Positions 8,208-17,371 of a stretch of 34,874 nt of DNA are shown piece by piece. Origin of the DNA: Nitrospira sp. (GTDB lineage Bacteria; Nitrospirota; Nitrospiria; Nitrospirales; Nitrospiraceae). The stretch spans positions 1-34,874 of the forward strand of contig JAFEBM010000069.1 in assembly GCA_018242685.1 (NCBI GenBank), written 5' to 3'. The stretch's first letter is position 1. Each line of letters opens with the position of its first letter. The notes under the pieces were generated by a model. It was given only the letters and a program-made list of their open reading frames with translations. It did not search any database and had not been told where the DNA came from. The position numbers were made by a program, and so were the translations under genes.

Positions 8208-10877
8208 CTATTCGTGGCGAAGCACCGCCAAGGGCGGTTGACCGAGTAACCGATAGGTGCTGAGAAATCCGACCAGCATGGTGAGTGTGATCGTTGCGGT
8301 AAAGCCCATGGCCAGCACGGCCGGTTGAAGGCTCCAGGAAAGGTCGAACACAGCCGATAGAACGGCCCAGGACAGTGCGCTGGCCAAGGCGCATCCCAGA
8401 AGCCCGCCCAGTGCTCCCAGGAGCGCGTACTCGACCGCAAACGAACGCACGATCACGCTGCGAGTCGCTCCCAGAGCTTTCAGAATGACTGATTCGTACA
8501 ATCGACGATAGCGCGTCGCCGCCAGGGCCGCTGCCATCACCAGACCTCCGGATAGGACACAGAACAGCGCCACGGCGCGGATGGCGAGGGACAGCCGATC
8601 GAGCACCCGTGCAAAACTGTCCAAGACGTCGCTCATATTGATGGCCGTCACATTGGGAAAGGATGCGACGACCGCTTGCTGTAACGCCACTTCTTCGGAT
8701 GGCGCGACGTGAACGGTGGCCACAAAGGTATGTGGGGCTCCATCGAGAGCGCCCGGCGAAAAGATCATGTAGAAGTTCGTGGAAAAGTTTCCCCATTCCA
8801 CTTGCCGAATGCTGCTGATCTCTCCGGTGACGGGTACCCCTTGGATGTCGAGCTCGATGGTGTCTCCGACTGTGAGCCCAAGTTGCTTCGCCGCATCTTC
8901 CTCGATCGAGATCAGCGGTTTGGTAAAGTTTTGTCCCGGTTTCCACCACTCGCCTTGCACGACCTTGTTGTCTTTGGGAAGGTCTTGGAGGAACGTCAGG
9001 ACGTATTCGCGTGTCAGGTACCACTTCCTCCGCCGTTCTTCCTTCTGGGCTGTTTTCTCTTTCTGCTCTTCCTCCTGGGACGTTGCTTCAAACTTCACGG
9101 GCTCGTCCTTGACGGCTGATAGCCGGGATCGCACCAGCGGGATCAGTTGAGGGTATGAATCACTGGACTGTCGGCGTAGGAGAGCAGCCATCCCGTCTGC
9201 CTGATCAGGTTGGATATCGATGAAGAAAAACGTCGGGGCGTCAGTCGGCCGATTGTCGCCTACCTGTGTGAGGAGCGACCGCTCGACGAGCGATACGGTC
9301 GTCACCACCATAACGGCAATGCCGATCGCAATCGTGATGTTCACCGCCTGGCTACCTGGGCGTATCACGTTACCCAGCGCTTGACGAAGGACGAGGCGCC
9401 TAGGGCGTGGCCATTTCTTCAGGACCCTGAGCACCCCACGTGCCGACGCACCCAACAGCAGGACCGCAGCCGCGAAGGCGAGGACGAAGAGCAGTCCGAC
9501 CTTCCAAGACCCAGCTTGCCATACTGACAAGAGCGCCAATCCTGAGCCGATCCCGACCGACACCAAGATCTTTACCCTGTCGAGCTTGCGCCAAGCTGCC
9601 CACCATGCTGCCGTTGGAGGGTTTGTCGTTGGCGTCAGTGGAGCAATCTCACGGCGGAAGATCCAAGCAGGTTTGACATCGCGGATCGTCAACAGCGGCC
9701 ACAGTGTAAAGAGCAGCGTGGACAGCATGCCCAGTGCCAACCCCTTTACAAGAGGAGCGAGGGCAAGCTCCATCCCATTCGTGGCGACTCCCAATTGGTC
9801 AAGAAGATCCGATGCCATCAGGGCCGCAATCATCCACGGAAGTCCTTGGTGGAGCAGCACACCAAGCATCAGACCGACCACGCTTCCGACTAGCCCAAGG
9901 ATCGTCGCCTGTAATCCATAGGTTAGGATGATCGTGGGAGACTCGGCTCCCACCGTCTTCAAGATAGCGATCGTATTCAACTTTTCCCGCACAAAGGCAT
10001 GAACAGACGTGGCGACTCCTAGGCCTCCTACAAACAGTGCCGTCAATCCGATCAATCCTAAATAACGGGTCAGCTGTTCCAAAGACTGCTTCAATTGTGG
10101 TTGTGCGTCTCGGTAACTCGACACGCGGGCAGCATCCGGCGCAAGTCTTTCCCTCAGCTCGTAGAGCAAGGGTTCAGGGGCCATCGTGCTTGGGATCTTC
10201 AGCAGATATCGCTCACGAATTCTGCTGCCTACCTTGACCAGTTCAGCCTCGAGAAGTCCTTCTCGTGACATCAGGACTCGAGGACCGAGGCTAAAGGCAT
10301 TGGTCATGCGATCCGGTTCCGTCCTGACGACGCCGGTGATGATGAACAGACCTTGTCCGATCCTGAGTGGATCTCCCACCGCGAGTCCCATCCGAATCAG
10401 GAGAGACTCCTGCACCACTACTCCAAAACAGGTACGGTCTGAGCACCGGCGAGCTTGCCGGTCAAGAAGGCCCACGAGGTCACCCTGTGCCTCCAGTCGG
10501 AGGGTGCCATACAGCGGATACTGAGGCTGGACGGCTTTGAGCTCGATGATTTGAGTCGACTGCCCACTCCCAGACGATCCGGCTTTCGCGGCCATCGCGA
10601 CGAGCTCGCTGACGTGGGTGAAAAAGATCCCACGATCGCCCAATGAATCCAGAACTTTCTGGCCTTTGGGACTCATCAAGTGAGAGAGTCGGATTTCAAG
10701 ATCGCCTCCGAGAAGGCCGCGCGCTTCTTTAGTCACGGCGCGCTCTACCTGCGTTCCGAAAAGAGAGACCCCGGTCAAGGCACCCACGCCGATCGCTATG
10801 CAGACCAGGAAATAGAGGAAGTGTCGCCATGCTGCGCGTGTCTCTCGCCACGCCATGTTGAACATGAAGGAAGTCAT
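8208..10877 (-). CDS. ybbP: ABC transporter permease, FtsX/MacB-like (YbbP type)
   Basis: This 889-residue inner-membrane permease probably works with the adjacent ATPase. It starts with one membrane helix (FLYFLVCIAIGVGALTGVSLF), then a large extracytoplasmic MacB-like region, then groups of membrane helices around residues 270-400 and 430-530. A second periplasmic region has a highly charged stretch (SQEEEQKEKTAQKEERRRK). The C-terminal FtsX helices end the protein (FTATITLTMLVGFLSTYRLL). This two-FtsX-domain layout matches YbbP-type permeases. Its start overlaps the ATPase stop by ATGA (10874-10877). The role of Ybb transporters is not firmly established; linkage with a TesA-like esterase hints at lipid or lysophospholipid handling. 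Alternative in-frame starts lie at 10865 and 10856. Confidence 0.85.
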   Translation of the reverse strand: MTSFMFNMAWRETRAAWRHFLYFLVCIAIGVGALTGVSLFGTQVERAVTKEARGLLGGDLEIRLSHLMSPKGQKVLDSLGDRGIFFTHVSELVAMAAKAGSSGSGQSTQIIELKAVQPQYPLYGTLRLEAQGDLVGLLDRQARRCSDRTCFGVVVQESLLIRMGLAVGDPLRIGQGLFIITGVVRTEPDRMTNAFSLGPRVLMSREGLLEAELVKVGSRIRERYLLKIPSTMAPEPLLYELRERLAPDAARVSSYRDAQPQLKQSLEQLTRYLGLIGLTALFVGGLGVATSVHAFVREKLNTIAILKTVGAESPTIILTYGLQATILGLVGSVVGLMLGVLLHQGLPWMIAALMASDLLDQLGVATNGMELALAPLVKGLALGMLSTLLFTLWPLLTIRDVKPAWIFRREIAPLTPTTNPPTAAWWAAWRKLDRVKILVSVGIGSGLALLSVWQAGSWKVGLLFVLAFAAAVLLLGASARGVLRVLKKWPRPRRLVLRQALGNVIRPGSQAVNITIAIGIAVMVVTTVSLVERSLLTQVGDNRPTDAPTFFFIDIQPDQADGMAALLRRQSSDSYPQLIPLVRSRLSAVKDEPVKFEATSQEEEQKEKTAQKEERRRKWYLTREYVLTFLQDLPKDNKVVQGEWWKPGQNFTKPLISIEEDAAKQLGLTVGDTIELDIQGVPVTGEISSIRQVEWGNFSTNFYMIFSPGALDGAPHTFVATVHVAPSEEVALQQAVVASFPNVTAINMSDVLDSFARVLDRLSLAIRAVALFCVLSGGLVMAAALAATRYRRLYESVILKALGATRSVIVRSFAVEYALLGALGGLLGCALASALSWAVLSAVFDLSWSLQPAVLAMGFTATITLTMLVGFLSTYRLLGQPPLAVLRHE

Positions 10878-11650
10878 GACCCGAATATGGGGAAAGAATC
10901 CAAAGATAACGGATCGGAGGACGGCGTCCGCTTCACACCTGGCGATACTGCCGAGAAGTCGTCGAGGAATTCGGAAGATGCAGGCATGCTGTCGGACTCC
11001 AGGTGTCCGTCCCGGAGCGACAGGACACGCTGTATCGATGAGGCCAGCGCTGTGTCGTGTGTCACCAGCACGAGGGTGGAGCCATAATCGCGATGGAGCG
11101 AGAGCAGCAACTCGATGACGTGGGATCCGCTAGAACTATCGAGGTTCCCCGTTGGCTCATCCGCCAATAAGATAGGCGGTCGACAGGCAAAAGCCCGGGC
11201 AACCGCGACTCGTTGTTGTTCTCCTCCGGACAACTGAACCGGATAGTGCCCCATACGGTCGGATAGCCCGACCGCGGCAAGCAGTTCCGCTGCCCGATCA
11301 CCGGGCCGAGTCGCGCCGCTGAGTTCCAGTGGAACCGCCACGTTCTCGATTGCCGTAAGTGTCGGGATGAGATGAAACGATTGGAAGATATAGCCAACCT
11401 TTTCGCGCCGGAAGCGGGCCATCTGATTCTCACTCATGGTCGTGATGTCTGTCCCATCCAGCTGAATTGACCCAGTGGTCGGTCGATCGAGGCCGGCCAT
11501 CAAACCAAGCAGCGTCGACTTTCCACTTCCTGATGGCCCCACAATGGCCACAGTCTGCTTTGCGGGGATGTCAAAGGTGACGCGGTTAAGGATCGTGACG
11601 GAACGATTCGCCGCCGCCAAGACCATCGAAACATCTTTCACGGTGATCAT
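10874..11650 (-). CDS. ybbA: ABC transporter ATP-binding protein (YbbA/LolD-like)
   Basis: This is the ATPase partner of the downstream permease. It has Walker A GPSGSGKST (residues 38-46), a Q-loop in VGYIFQSFHLIP, the ABC signature LSGGEQQR, and Walker B with D-loop ILLADEPTGNLD, followed by the switch His in LVLVTHD. These are all features of the LolD/MacB/YbbA branch. About 35 C-terminal residues after the core are Ser/Pro/Asp rich and probably disordered. Two starts are possible: ATG at 11662 with AAAGG upstream, and ATG at 11650 with GAGG six bases upstream. I chose the second because family members usually begin MIxVxxV. It is divergent from the esterase gene with only about 60 bases between them. 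Confidence 0.9.
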   Translation of the reverse strand: MITVKDVSMVLAAANRSVTILNRVTFDIPAKQTVAIVGPSGSGKSTLLGLMAGLDRPTTGSIQLDGTDITTMSENQMARFRREKVGYIFQSFHLIPTLTAIENVAVPLELSGATRPGDRAAELLAAVGLSDRMGHYPVQLSGGEQQRVAVARAFACRPPILLADEPTGNLDSSSGSHVIELLLSLHRDYGSTLVLVTHDTALASSIQRVLSLRDGHLESDSMPASSEFLDDFSAVSPGVKRTPSSDPLSLDSFPIFGS

Positions 11651-11713
11651 CAAGAACCTCATTTGCCTTTCGAGATAACAGGACCAAGAGTGTTATTATA
11701 CTGTACAGAGTAT

Positions 11714-12415
11714 ATGATCGAACAATGTTCCACATTACCGGTGAAACGATTTCATGACATACTTGTGCCGGCCTTCTTGATGCTTCTTTGGCCGCTCACG
11801 TCGGGAACGATCTCTTCTTCAGCATCGGACAATAGACCACGCATCGTGGCATTTGGTGACAGTCTCACCGCGGGACTTGGGGTCCAGGCCGATGAATCCT
11901 ACCCGGCTCAACTTCAACGCCGACTGGACAGCCTCGGCTACCACTATCGAATGATCAACGCCGGTGTGAGCGGCGACACGACAGCCGGTGGACTTCGACG
12001 TGTACCCTGGATTTTAAGCAACAAGCCTGAGCTGGTGATTTTGGAATTGGGCGCGAATGATGGACTTCGAGGGCTCCCGGTCGATCAAACCAAAAGCAAT
12101 CTTCGTCAGATCATCCGACAATTACAGGAGGCCGGTACGACGGTTGTTTTGGCTGGGATGAAGCTGCCGCCGAATTACGGACAGGACTACACGGAAAATT
12201 TTGAAGCCATGTACCAGATGCTGGCCAAAGAACATCACCTTGCCTTGATCCCCTTCTTTCTCGAAGGGGTAGGCGGTTCATCCTCGTTGAATCAAGCTGA
12301 CGGCATTCATCCCACGAAGGAAGGGTATGAGATTATCGTGGAGCAACTACTCAAAGTTCTCAAACCTGTATTGCATGATCAGCTCTACCCTTCGACTGTT
12401 GACAAGCAGAGTTGA
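11714..12415 (+). CDS. tesA: Exported GDSL-type esterase/lysophospholipase (TesA-like)
   Basis: This is an SGNH hydrolase expected to cleave thioesters, aryl esters or lysophospholipids in the periplasm. The nucleophile motif is AFGDSLTAGLG (Ser50), followed by the NAGVSGDTTAGG block, the LGANDGLRG block, and the catalytic DGIHP (Asp196, His199). The N-terminus has a signal peptide: Lys-Arg, then hydrophobic ILVPAFLMLLWPLTSG. A GTG at 11741 (VKRFHDIL) would give a more typical signal peptide and is an alternative start; neither has a strong ribosome binding site. A TGT-TATTAT extended -10-like element lies at 11691-11699, which would make the leader very short. Divergence from a ybbA-ybbP pair is a widely conserved arrangement and supports the assignment. 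Confidence 0.88.
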   Translation: MIEQCSTLPVKRFHDILVPAFLMLLWPLTSGTISSSASDNRPRIVAFGDSLTAGLGVQADESYPAQLQRRLDSLGYHYRMINAGVSGDTTAGGLRRVPWILSNKPELVILELGANDGLRGLPVDQTKSNLRQIIRQLQEAGTTVVLAGMKLPPNYGQDYTENFEAMYQMLAKEHHLALIPFFLEGVGGSSSLNQADGIHPTKEGYEIIVEQLLKVLKPVLHDQLYPSTVDKQS

Positions 12416-12490
12416 AGGCAGGACTTCTCGATCAGAACCTGCATAATGTAAGACAAGCCAACAGAAGAGGGGTCAGCGAAGCGCTATCCC

Positions 12491-12679
12491 TTACGACTTC
12501 TTGAAAAACGTGTCGTAAACGCCGTAGGCGAGGACCACTCCGATCAGCGTATAGTACAGGCCTGTGATTCCGCTGTAATCCGGAGGCCCTCCTCCTTCTG
12601 AAACGTTCGCCAACACCGGTAAAGCTTGGATCAGTAAGGTTCCCGTCAACAAACCTGTTCGTGAAAGTAACCGTTTCAT
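12491..12679 (-). CDS. Small exported/membrane protein of unknown function (62 aa)
   Basis: I do not recognise a family. The sequence starts MKRLLSRTG, followed by a hydrophobic stretch (LLTGTLLIQALPVLA) that looks like a signal peptide cleaved after ALPVLA. A short Gly/Pro-rich linker (EGGGPPDYSG) leads to a second hydrophobic helix (LYYTLIGVVLAYGVYD) and ends FFKKS. A small inner-membrane protein with a periplasmic N-terminus and a single anchor is likely. The ATG at 12679 is preceded on the minus strand by a purine-rich AAGGGGGCAGAG. It lies downstream of the SWIM protein gene on the same strand and converges with tesA. Confidence 0.65.
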   Translation of the reverse strand: MKRLLSRTGLLTGTLLIQALPVLANVSEGGGPPDYSGITGLYYTLIGVVLAYGVYDTFFKKS

Positions 12680-12794
12680 CTCTGCCCCCTTCCAAATCCG
12701 CACAGGAAAAGTGAAGTGCATCTTACTGGACCTTGGCTGGAAGGTGCAAGAGGAATCCGGTTCTGGGAGAATTGGCATTGGGACGGGTCGGCCG

Positions 12795-13697
12795 CTATTC
12801 GTGGGGAGGCAGCGTGACGGCTGACTGGAGTGCATCAGCCACATCCTTAAACGAACTGACTAGCTTATCGAGCTGAGAGCCGTTTTGGAGCAGATCGCCC
12901 GTAACAGCCCGCATTTGCCCGGCATGCCGTACGACTTCGACAGTCAACTCACTGACTCTGCTCAGGACTTCTTTGTAGGAGGCCGCTTTGCGTTGAAATT
13001 CCTGGATTGTAGCCTGCGCGGCATTGCTCTCTCGCAGACAGGTCTGGAGTTGTTGCGTGAGATGTCCAACGTCCGACTCACGGTCTTTCAACTGAGATTC
13101 GAGACTCGTCATGACCTCTTCGCTTTCCCTGCGTCGATCCTCCAGATTTCGAATCGCTTGAATCCACGTCGAGGCCGCTCCGGGACCGAGTGCGGGAGGA
13201 TCGGGAAGTGGCTCTTGCCTTTCAAGCGCTTTCGTCGCAGGTTGTATCCATTCCAAAAAGACCATGACTTCACTCAGTTTTATGTCGGATGTAAACGATG
13301 CCAAGGTGGCCCTTTTCCCATTGTCCGAGGGACCGACCGGCGGTGCCGTTATCGATTCATTCGCAAGGCTTGGCTTTCGTGATTGCCGAGGCTGGGCCCA
13401 TCGCTGATACTCCAACAGCACCGCGATACAATGACGGCACATGGGTTCTTCGGGAAGCGTGCAGGAACATTTCGAGAGGAGGTGGCCGTCTTTCAGTCGG
13501 ATGTTCTGCTCATACAGACCGGAATTGCCGATGACGGTCGACGCAATCTGGGAGTCATCGGCCTCGACGATACGGACGCGATTTGCGGTCAAGTACTGAT
13601 GGGCGATTTGAAAGGCTGAGGCATCCGAGACGGCCTGGATCATTTGAGACGTCAACAACCCAAGTCGTCCAGCGCTGCAAGGAATTTTGTTTCGCAT
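12795..13697 (-). CDS. SWIM zinc-finger protein with C-terminal coiled coil
   Basis: The 300-residue protein has an N-terminal SWIM-type zinc finger with the CxC...CxH ligand pattern: C77, C79, C87 and H89 in KCSCTLPEEPMCRHC. The preceding residues (AHQYLTANRVRIVEADDSQI) match the usual beta region before SWIM fingers. A linker rich in Ser and Pro follows. From about residue 180 there is a long coiled coil (RRRESEEVMTSLESQLKDRE onward), and the tail contains a run of helices with heptad-like spacing. SWIM domains normally bind DNA or protein, often next to a SWI/SNF helicase; no helicase lies beside this gene. No partner or function can be inferred. The start at 13697 has no clear ribosome binding site, and 13643 (MIQAVSD) is an alternative. 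Confidence 0.72.
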   Translation of the reverse strand: MRNKIPCSAGRLGLLTSQMIQAVSDASAFQIAHQYLTANRVRIVEADDSQIASTVIGNSGLYEQNIRLKDGHLLSKCSCTLPEEPMCRHCIAVLLEYQRWAQPRQSRKPSLANESITAPPVGPSDNGKRATLASFTSDIKLSEVMVFLEWIQPATKALERQEPLPDPPALGPGAASTWIQAIRNLEDRRRESEEVMTSLESQLKDRESDVGHLTQQLQTCLRESNAAQATIQEFQRKAASYKEVLSRVSELTVEVVRHAGQMRAVTGDLLQNGSQLDKLVSSFKDVADALQSAVTLPPHE

Positions 13698-13840
13698 CTA
13701 AACGAGCCGGCCTCATGCGCAACCATCACGCATGATGGCCTCAGTGTGACGAGCGAGTTAAATCCTGTCAAGCACTGAAGGCTTTTGTGCCGTCCTCGCT
13801 CTACACTGACTGTCTGAAGAGCTCAGGCTCCGAAATTATC

Positions 13841-14851
13841 TTACCGGCAAGGTTTGGCCGACCTCGACTTATCCATGGGGGTCAGCCAAATATAGTCCGC
13901 AATGGGTTCCTGCATGAGAGCTTGAACATCGGCTGTTTTTCCGGGCTCAAACGACGTCATGTAAATCGTGGTCTGTTCGATGTCTCCTCCCAGGCGCCTA
14001 GCGACCCGCTTCGGCACCGGGAGGCCATATTGAACATGGCCTCCTCCTGTGTAACTCACGATCATACGACGGGGGCCACCGTTCTCTCGGCGTAATTCTT
14101 TGTGTCTGGTGGCCAGCGTTCTCGCCATGCCCTCGTCACGAACCATCGACGCTTCATACATCGTCCGGAAGTGCTCCTCGTTTCCTCCGTGGCACCGTCT
14201 CAACTGATCGACAATCCTCTCGCGGTACGCTGGATCATCGACGATGTCCTCCTGTAGAATTCCCCACGGCTCCCATTCAGGCTCTTGCCTGGCCTGGTCA
14301 AGCCCCAGTTTAACGACGCGACGAATCAAGGGTTTGGGTGGGTTCATCGCTCGGACGGACAAGTGCCGATCTCGAGCGAACGTCACCAATGGCGCGTAGT
14401 CTTCAAACGCGCCACCCCAATTTTGTTTCCAGCGCACCTGTTCCAAAAACTCGTTCGTGACCGGCTGAGGTGTGGCGACATAGTCATCGAGTGCCGATTG
14501 GCCGTCCCAGCCGAACATCTCCATTCCAATGGTGGGTTCAATGCCATCGGCTACTAATTGATCCAGCACTTTCAAAGCGGCTTGGATATGGTATGGATTG
14601 TGATGTTCCTCTCCCAGATAGACAATGTCATACCGTTCTAGGTTCGTCATGAATTCTGAAAATGGAATCACACGCCCGGTCTGAGTTTCAAGAATCTGCC
14701 AGGGTTGCCACCCCTCATCGACGACCGGACGCAGGCTGCCGTCACGCTCAGCCGCACAGCCGATCGGAAATGCCAGCAGGCTTACGAGCAGACTCAGCAT
14801 CACGGTCGATCGCCAACCCAAAGAATTGATACACAGGAATCGTGCTCTCAT
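13841..14851 (-). CDS. ChaN-family lipoprotein (haem/iron-uptake-like)
   Basis: The 336-residue protein has a signal sequence (MLSLLVSLLAFPIGC) with a probable lipidated Cys at residue 32; the lipobox (PIGC) is imperfect. The mature part begins with the ChaN/TIKI-superfamily core: DIVYLGEEHHNPYHIQ, with the conserved Glu-His metal-site pair, then TIGMEMFGWDGQ and, near the end, RMIVSYTGGGHVQYGLP. ChaN proteins bind haem or iron and are attached to the outer membrane; related proteins are metalloproteases, so the substrate is open. The ATG at 14851 is supported by AGGAG upstream on the minus strand. Longer readings up to 14959 would run into the divergent methyltransferase gene. Confidence 0.8.
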   Translation of the reverse strand: MRARFLCINSLGWRSTVMLSLLVSLLAFPIGCAAERDGSLRPVVDEGWQPWQILETQTGRVIPFSEFMTNLERYDIVYLGEEHHNPYHIQAALKVLDQLVADGIEPTIGMEMFGWDGQSALDDYVATPQPVTNEFLEQVRWKQNWGGAFEDYAPLVTFARDRHLSVRAMNPPKPLIRRVVKLGLDQARQEPEWEPWGILQEDIVDDPAYRERIVDQLRRCHGGNEEHFRTMYEASMVRDEGMARTLATRHKELRRENGGPRRMIVSYTGGGHVQYGLPVPKRVARRLGGDIEQTTIYMTSFEPGKTADVQALMQEPIADYIWLTPMDKSRSAKPCR

Positions 14852-14975
14852 GAAGCCACTCCTACCACACAGAATGAGCATGAACAAGCCGACTTGACGC
14901 CGAAGTTTGAAGATGACTATGCTCCTGATCTTTGAAGTCCAATTACTACCCTCACACACAGCCGATCAGCCTTCC

Positions 14976-16283
14976 ATGAGTCCCGACCCACTCGCTGAAT
15001 TCCGCCGCGCCGTCAGTGTTCGTGCGCGCCAGTTTCCCCGGCAGTGGGAGGCATCAAAAAAGTTGTTGGAAGATGCCACCTTTCCGTCCACCATCGCGCG
15101 ACTATGTGACGCCGTTCAGCGCGACGATCTTCCAGCTTCAGTGAAAGCAACCTTGTTGCGCCTCTTCGAACGGCACAGGCCACGGCGCGTTCTGGATCTC
15201 GATGGAGACAGCCTCAAGTCCGTTACGGGCCTTCCTCCTGCCAAAGCTCTGCGCGCGCTTGCCGTCTTTTTTGGGTTGGTGCCAGCAGCCGCCACGAAGC
15301 GGCCTGTGCCTCATCTGTCGAGTGACGAAGTCGAAGAAGCCGTACGCCATTTGAATAATCCTTTCGACTTCCTTTGTCGTGCAGACGTGGCATCTGTGTT
15401 GGACATCGGGGCCGGCGATCTCTCGTTCGCCGAGGAGTTAGTCGATCTGTACGGCTCTGAGCCCAAGCGGCAACAAAGACCGTTCATCGTCCACTGCCTG
15501 GACCGACTCGATCCCCGTTCTCAACTGGGCGGTCCGCTTCATGCGAATACGGAAAGACTGCAGAAGTTGCAGCGGAAGGAGGGCTTATCCTTCTCTTTCT
15601 TCGGCAATCAAGACATGTTTGAACTGGGAGATCTGGATAAACAGGAGATGCTGGCCTCACGATATGCGATCGCCACCTGTTGGGCACCGGCGACACCGAC
15701 CTTCGCCTACGAGCCGACCAGGCTCTCTGAGACGCTCATTCGCAGCGAGCTTGAGCGTACCAAAGGTACATTTAGCCAGACACGTTTCGGCAAAGAGCGC
15801 GCGCTCGAAGTCCGGCATGCCGGCCGCGCCCTCCTCTTCCCACCGTGGAAGTTTGAGATCGCCGGACCCCTTGCCCTCTTGAACCTGCTCGCCCGTCGAG
15901 GATTCCTGTGTGTGCTGGGGTCAGTGGATGCGCAGGTATTTTGGGAACTCCTGGCACAGTTGCTGGAGGACCCGCGCTATCGGCCACCAGACCAACTCTT
16001 TGACTCCGTCACTCTGGCCAAGGTCTTCGGCGAGGTCTATCATATTCTTGCCGGTCTGCCGATCGGCGAATCAATCGATTTGGCTGAGGTGGCATCCCTC
16101 CGGCGTCACTATCTTCCATCGGACTCATCCCCCTTCATGGATAGCGTTGGCGGTCATTTTCGGTATATCCGCATCAGCAGAGGCGCCACCTTCCCGGACA
16201 CTCCAGCGAGCAGCACCGCGCGGAAGTTCGCTTCCATGACCGAAGAAGTTCCCCCATGGCTCCTCACACTGGTTCCCGCATAA
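14976..16283 (+). CDS. Putative SAM-dependent methyltransferase-like protein
   Basis: I do not recognise a named family. The 435-residue protein has an N-terminal helical region (EFRRAVSVRARQFPRQW onward), possibly a helix-hairpin-helix-like GLPPAKALRALAVFFG segment near residue 85, and then a Rossmann motif I (VASVLDIGAGDLSFAEEL, Asp143 to Asp148) typical of class I methyltransferases. A second acidic strand (FIVHCLDRLDP) could be motif II. The C-terminal half holds helices and a GHFRYIRISRG strand. No target-recognition motif such as DPPY or NPPY is visible, so small molecule, RNA or protein are all possible substrates. In-frame ATGs at 14907 and 14913 would overlap the 5' end of the divergent ChaN-like gene. 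None of the starts has a convincing ribosome binding site. Confidence 0.6.
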   Translation: MSPDPLAEFRRAVSVRARQFPRQWEASKKLLEDATFPSTIARLCDAVQRDDLPASVKATLLRLFERHRPRRVLDLDGDSLKSVTGLPPAKALRALAVFFGLVPAAATKRPVPHLSSDEVEEAVRHLNNPFDFLCRADVASVLDIGAGDLSFAEELVDLYGSEPKRQQRPFIVHCLDRLDPRSQLGGPLHANTERLQKLQRKEGLSFSFFGNQDMFELGDLDKQEMLASRYAIATCWAPATPTFAYEPTRLSETLIRSELERTKGTFSQTRFGKERALEVRHAGRALLFPPWKFEIAGPLALLNLLARRGFLCVLGSVDAQVFWELLAQLLEDPRYRPPDQLFDSVTLAKVFGEVYHILAGLPIGESIDLAEVASLRRHYLPSDSSPFMDSVGGHFRYIRISRGATFPDTPASSTARKFASMTEEVPPWLLTLVPA

Positions 16284-16338
16284 GCTGATCCCGAGGCGGC
16301 TTGATGCCAGGTCGTAGCGCCGCAAAGCGCTTGAATAA

Positions 16339-16367
16339 TTGACCGTTTCCAGACCCTTTGTTAGACT
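16339..16367 (+). promoter_or_regulatory. Sigma-70-like promoter for the moxR-DUF58-transglutaminase operon
   Basis: TTGACC (16339-16344) and TAGACT (16362-16367) lie 17 bases apart. The predicted transcription start near 16374 leaves a leader of about 50 bases before the ATG at 16427. The site sits in the gap after the methyltransferase-like gene, where a new transcription unit would be expected. Confidence 0.42.
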
Positions 16368-16426
16368 TCAACCGTGTCGGATCACCAGGGCATTCTGCAG
16401 CGGCATCACACACCGTAGTCCTCATC

Positions 16427-17368
16427 ATGAATCCAACGGACATCATTCGAGCCATCCAGGAGAATATTGCGCGTGTGATCAAGGGTAAACCGCATGTGAT
16501 CGAAATGAGCCTGGTCGCCCTCTTGGCGCGCGGACATCTCCTCCTCGAAGACGTACCGGGAGTCGGAAAAACGACGCTCGCGCATAGCCTTGCGCGATCG
16601 CTGGATTGCTCCTTCAAGCGCATTCAGTTCACGAGCGATCTGTTGCCGTCCGATATCGTGGGGGTCTCGATATTCAATCGGCAGAAACAGGCCTTTGAAT
16701 TTATGCCTGGCCCCATTTTCGCCAACATCGTGCTCGCGGATGAAATCAATCGAACAACACCGAAGACTCAAAGTAGTCTATTGGAAGCGATGAGCGAAGC
16801 ACAGATTTCGTTCGACAATAAGACCTATCCTCTGAATCAGCCCTTCATGGTCATTGCGACGCAGAATCCAGCCGAATATCACGGAACGTTTCCCCTTCCA
16901 GAGTCGCAGCTGGATCGGTTCTTGATGCGGCTTCGCATCGGCTATCCCTCGCCGGAAGAAGAAAAGAGGGTTCTCGACCGGCCGCAATCACTCCACCCAG
17001 CCGAAGAACTCCAACCGTTGCTGACGGCTCATGATGTCCTTCTGCTCCAGGAACAAGTCGACCATGTTCTCATGGAGGAAAGTATTACGGACTATCTTTT
17101 GGCCATTGTCCAAAGCACCAGGCAGTCGGATCTGCTGTCATTGGGGGTGAGTACCCGCGGAGCGTTGGCATTGAGTCGGGCCGCTAAAGGGTTGTCGCTC
17201 GTCCGCGGCCGAACCTATTGTCTGCCGGACGATATTAAGGAATTGGCTCCCATCGTGCTCTCTCACCGCATCATGGTGGCTCGCGCGCAAGGGCTGCGTC
17301 AGCGAAGCTTTGAGCAAGCCGAGCGGATCATCCAGGATTTGGTCGACTCGATTCCCGTCCCAGTCTAG
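16427..17368 (+). CDS. MoxR-family AAA+ ATPase
   Basis: This is a 313-residue AAA+ ATPase of the MoxR group, chaperone-like proteins thought to help assemble or activate partner complexes. It has Walker A EDVPGVGKTT (GVGKT at residues 45-49), Walker B LADEINRTTPKTQSSLLEAM (Asp105, Glu106), sensor-1 ATQNP, and the arginine-finger region ESQLDRFLMRL, which are all hallmarks of the family. The reading frame is open back to 16358, but that start lies inside the promoter, so MNPTDII at 16427 is preferred. The gene is followed three bases later by the DUF58 gene and then the transglutaminase, a very common MoxR operon order. Confidence 0.92.
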   Translation: MNPTDIIRAIQENIARVIKGKPHVIEMSLVALLARGHLLLEDVPGVGKTTLAHSLARSLDCSFKRIQFTSDLLPSDIVGVSIFNRQKQAFEFMPGPIFANIVLADEINRTTPKTQSSLLEAMSEAQISFDNKTYPLNQPFMVIATQNPAEYHGTFPLPESQLDRFLMRLRIGYPSPEEEKRVLDRPQSLHPAEELQPLLTAHDVLLLQEQVDHVLMEESITDYLLAIVQSTRQSDLLSLGVSTRGALALSRAAKGLSLVRGRTYCLPDDIKELAPIVLSHRIMVARAQGLRQRSFEQAERIIQDLVDSIPVPV

Positions 17369-17371
17369 GCC

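Noticed and set aside
8709..9676. Several plus-strand frames of 80-140 codons
   Set aside because: They are opposite the ABC permease gene and have compositions typical of antisense reading of GC-rich genes.
13714..13736. Inverted repeat CATGCG/CGCATG as a terminator
   Set aside because: No T tract follows on either strand, and the six-base stem with a nine-base loop is weak.
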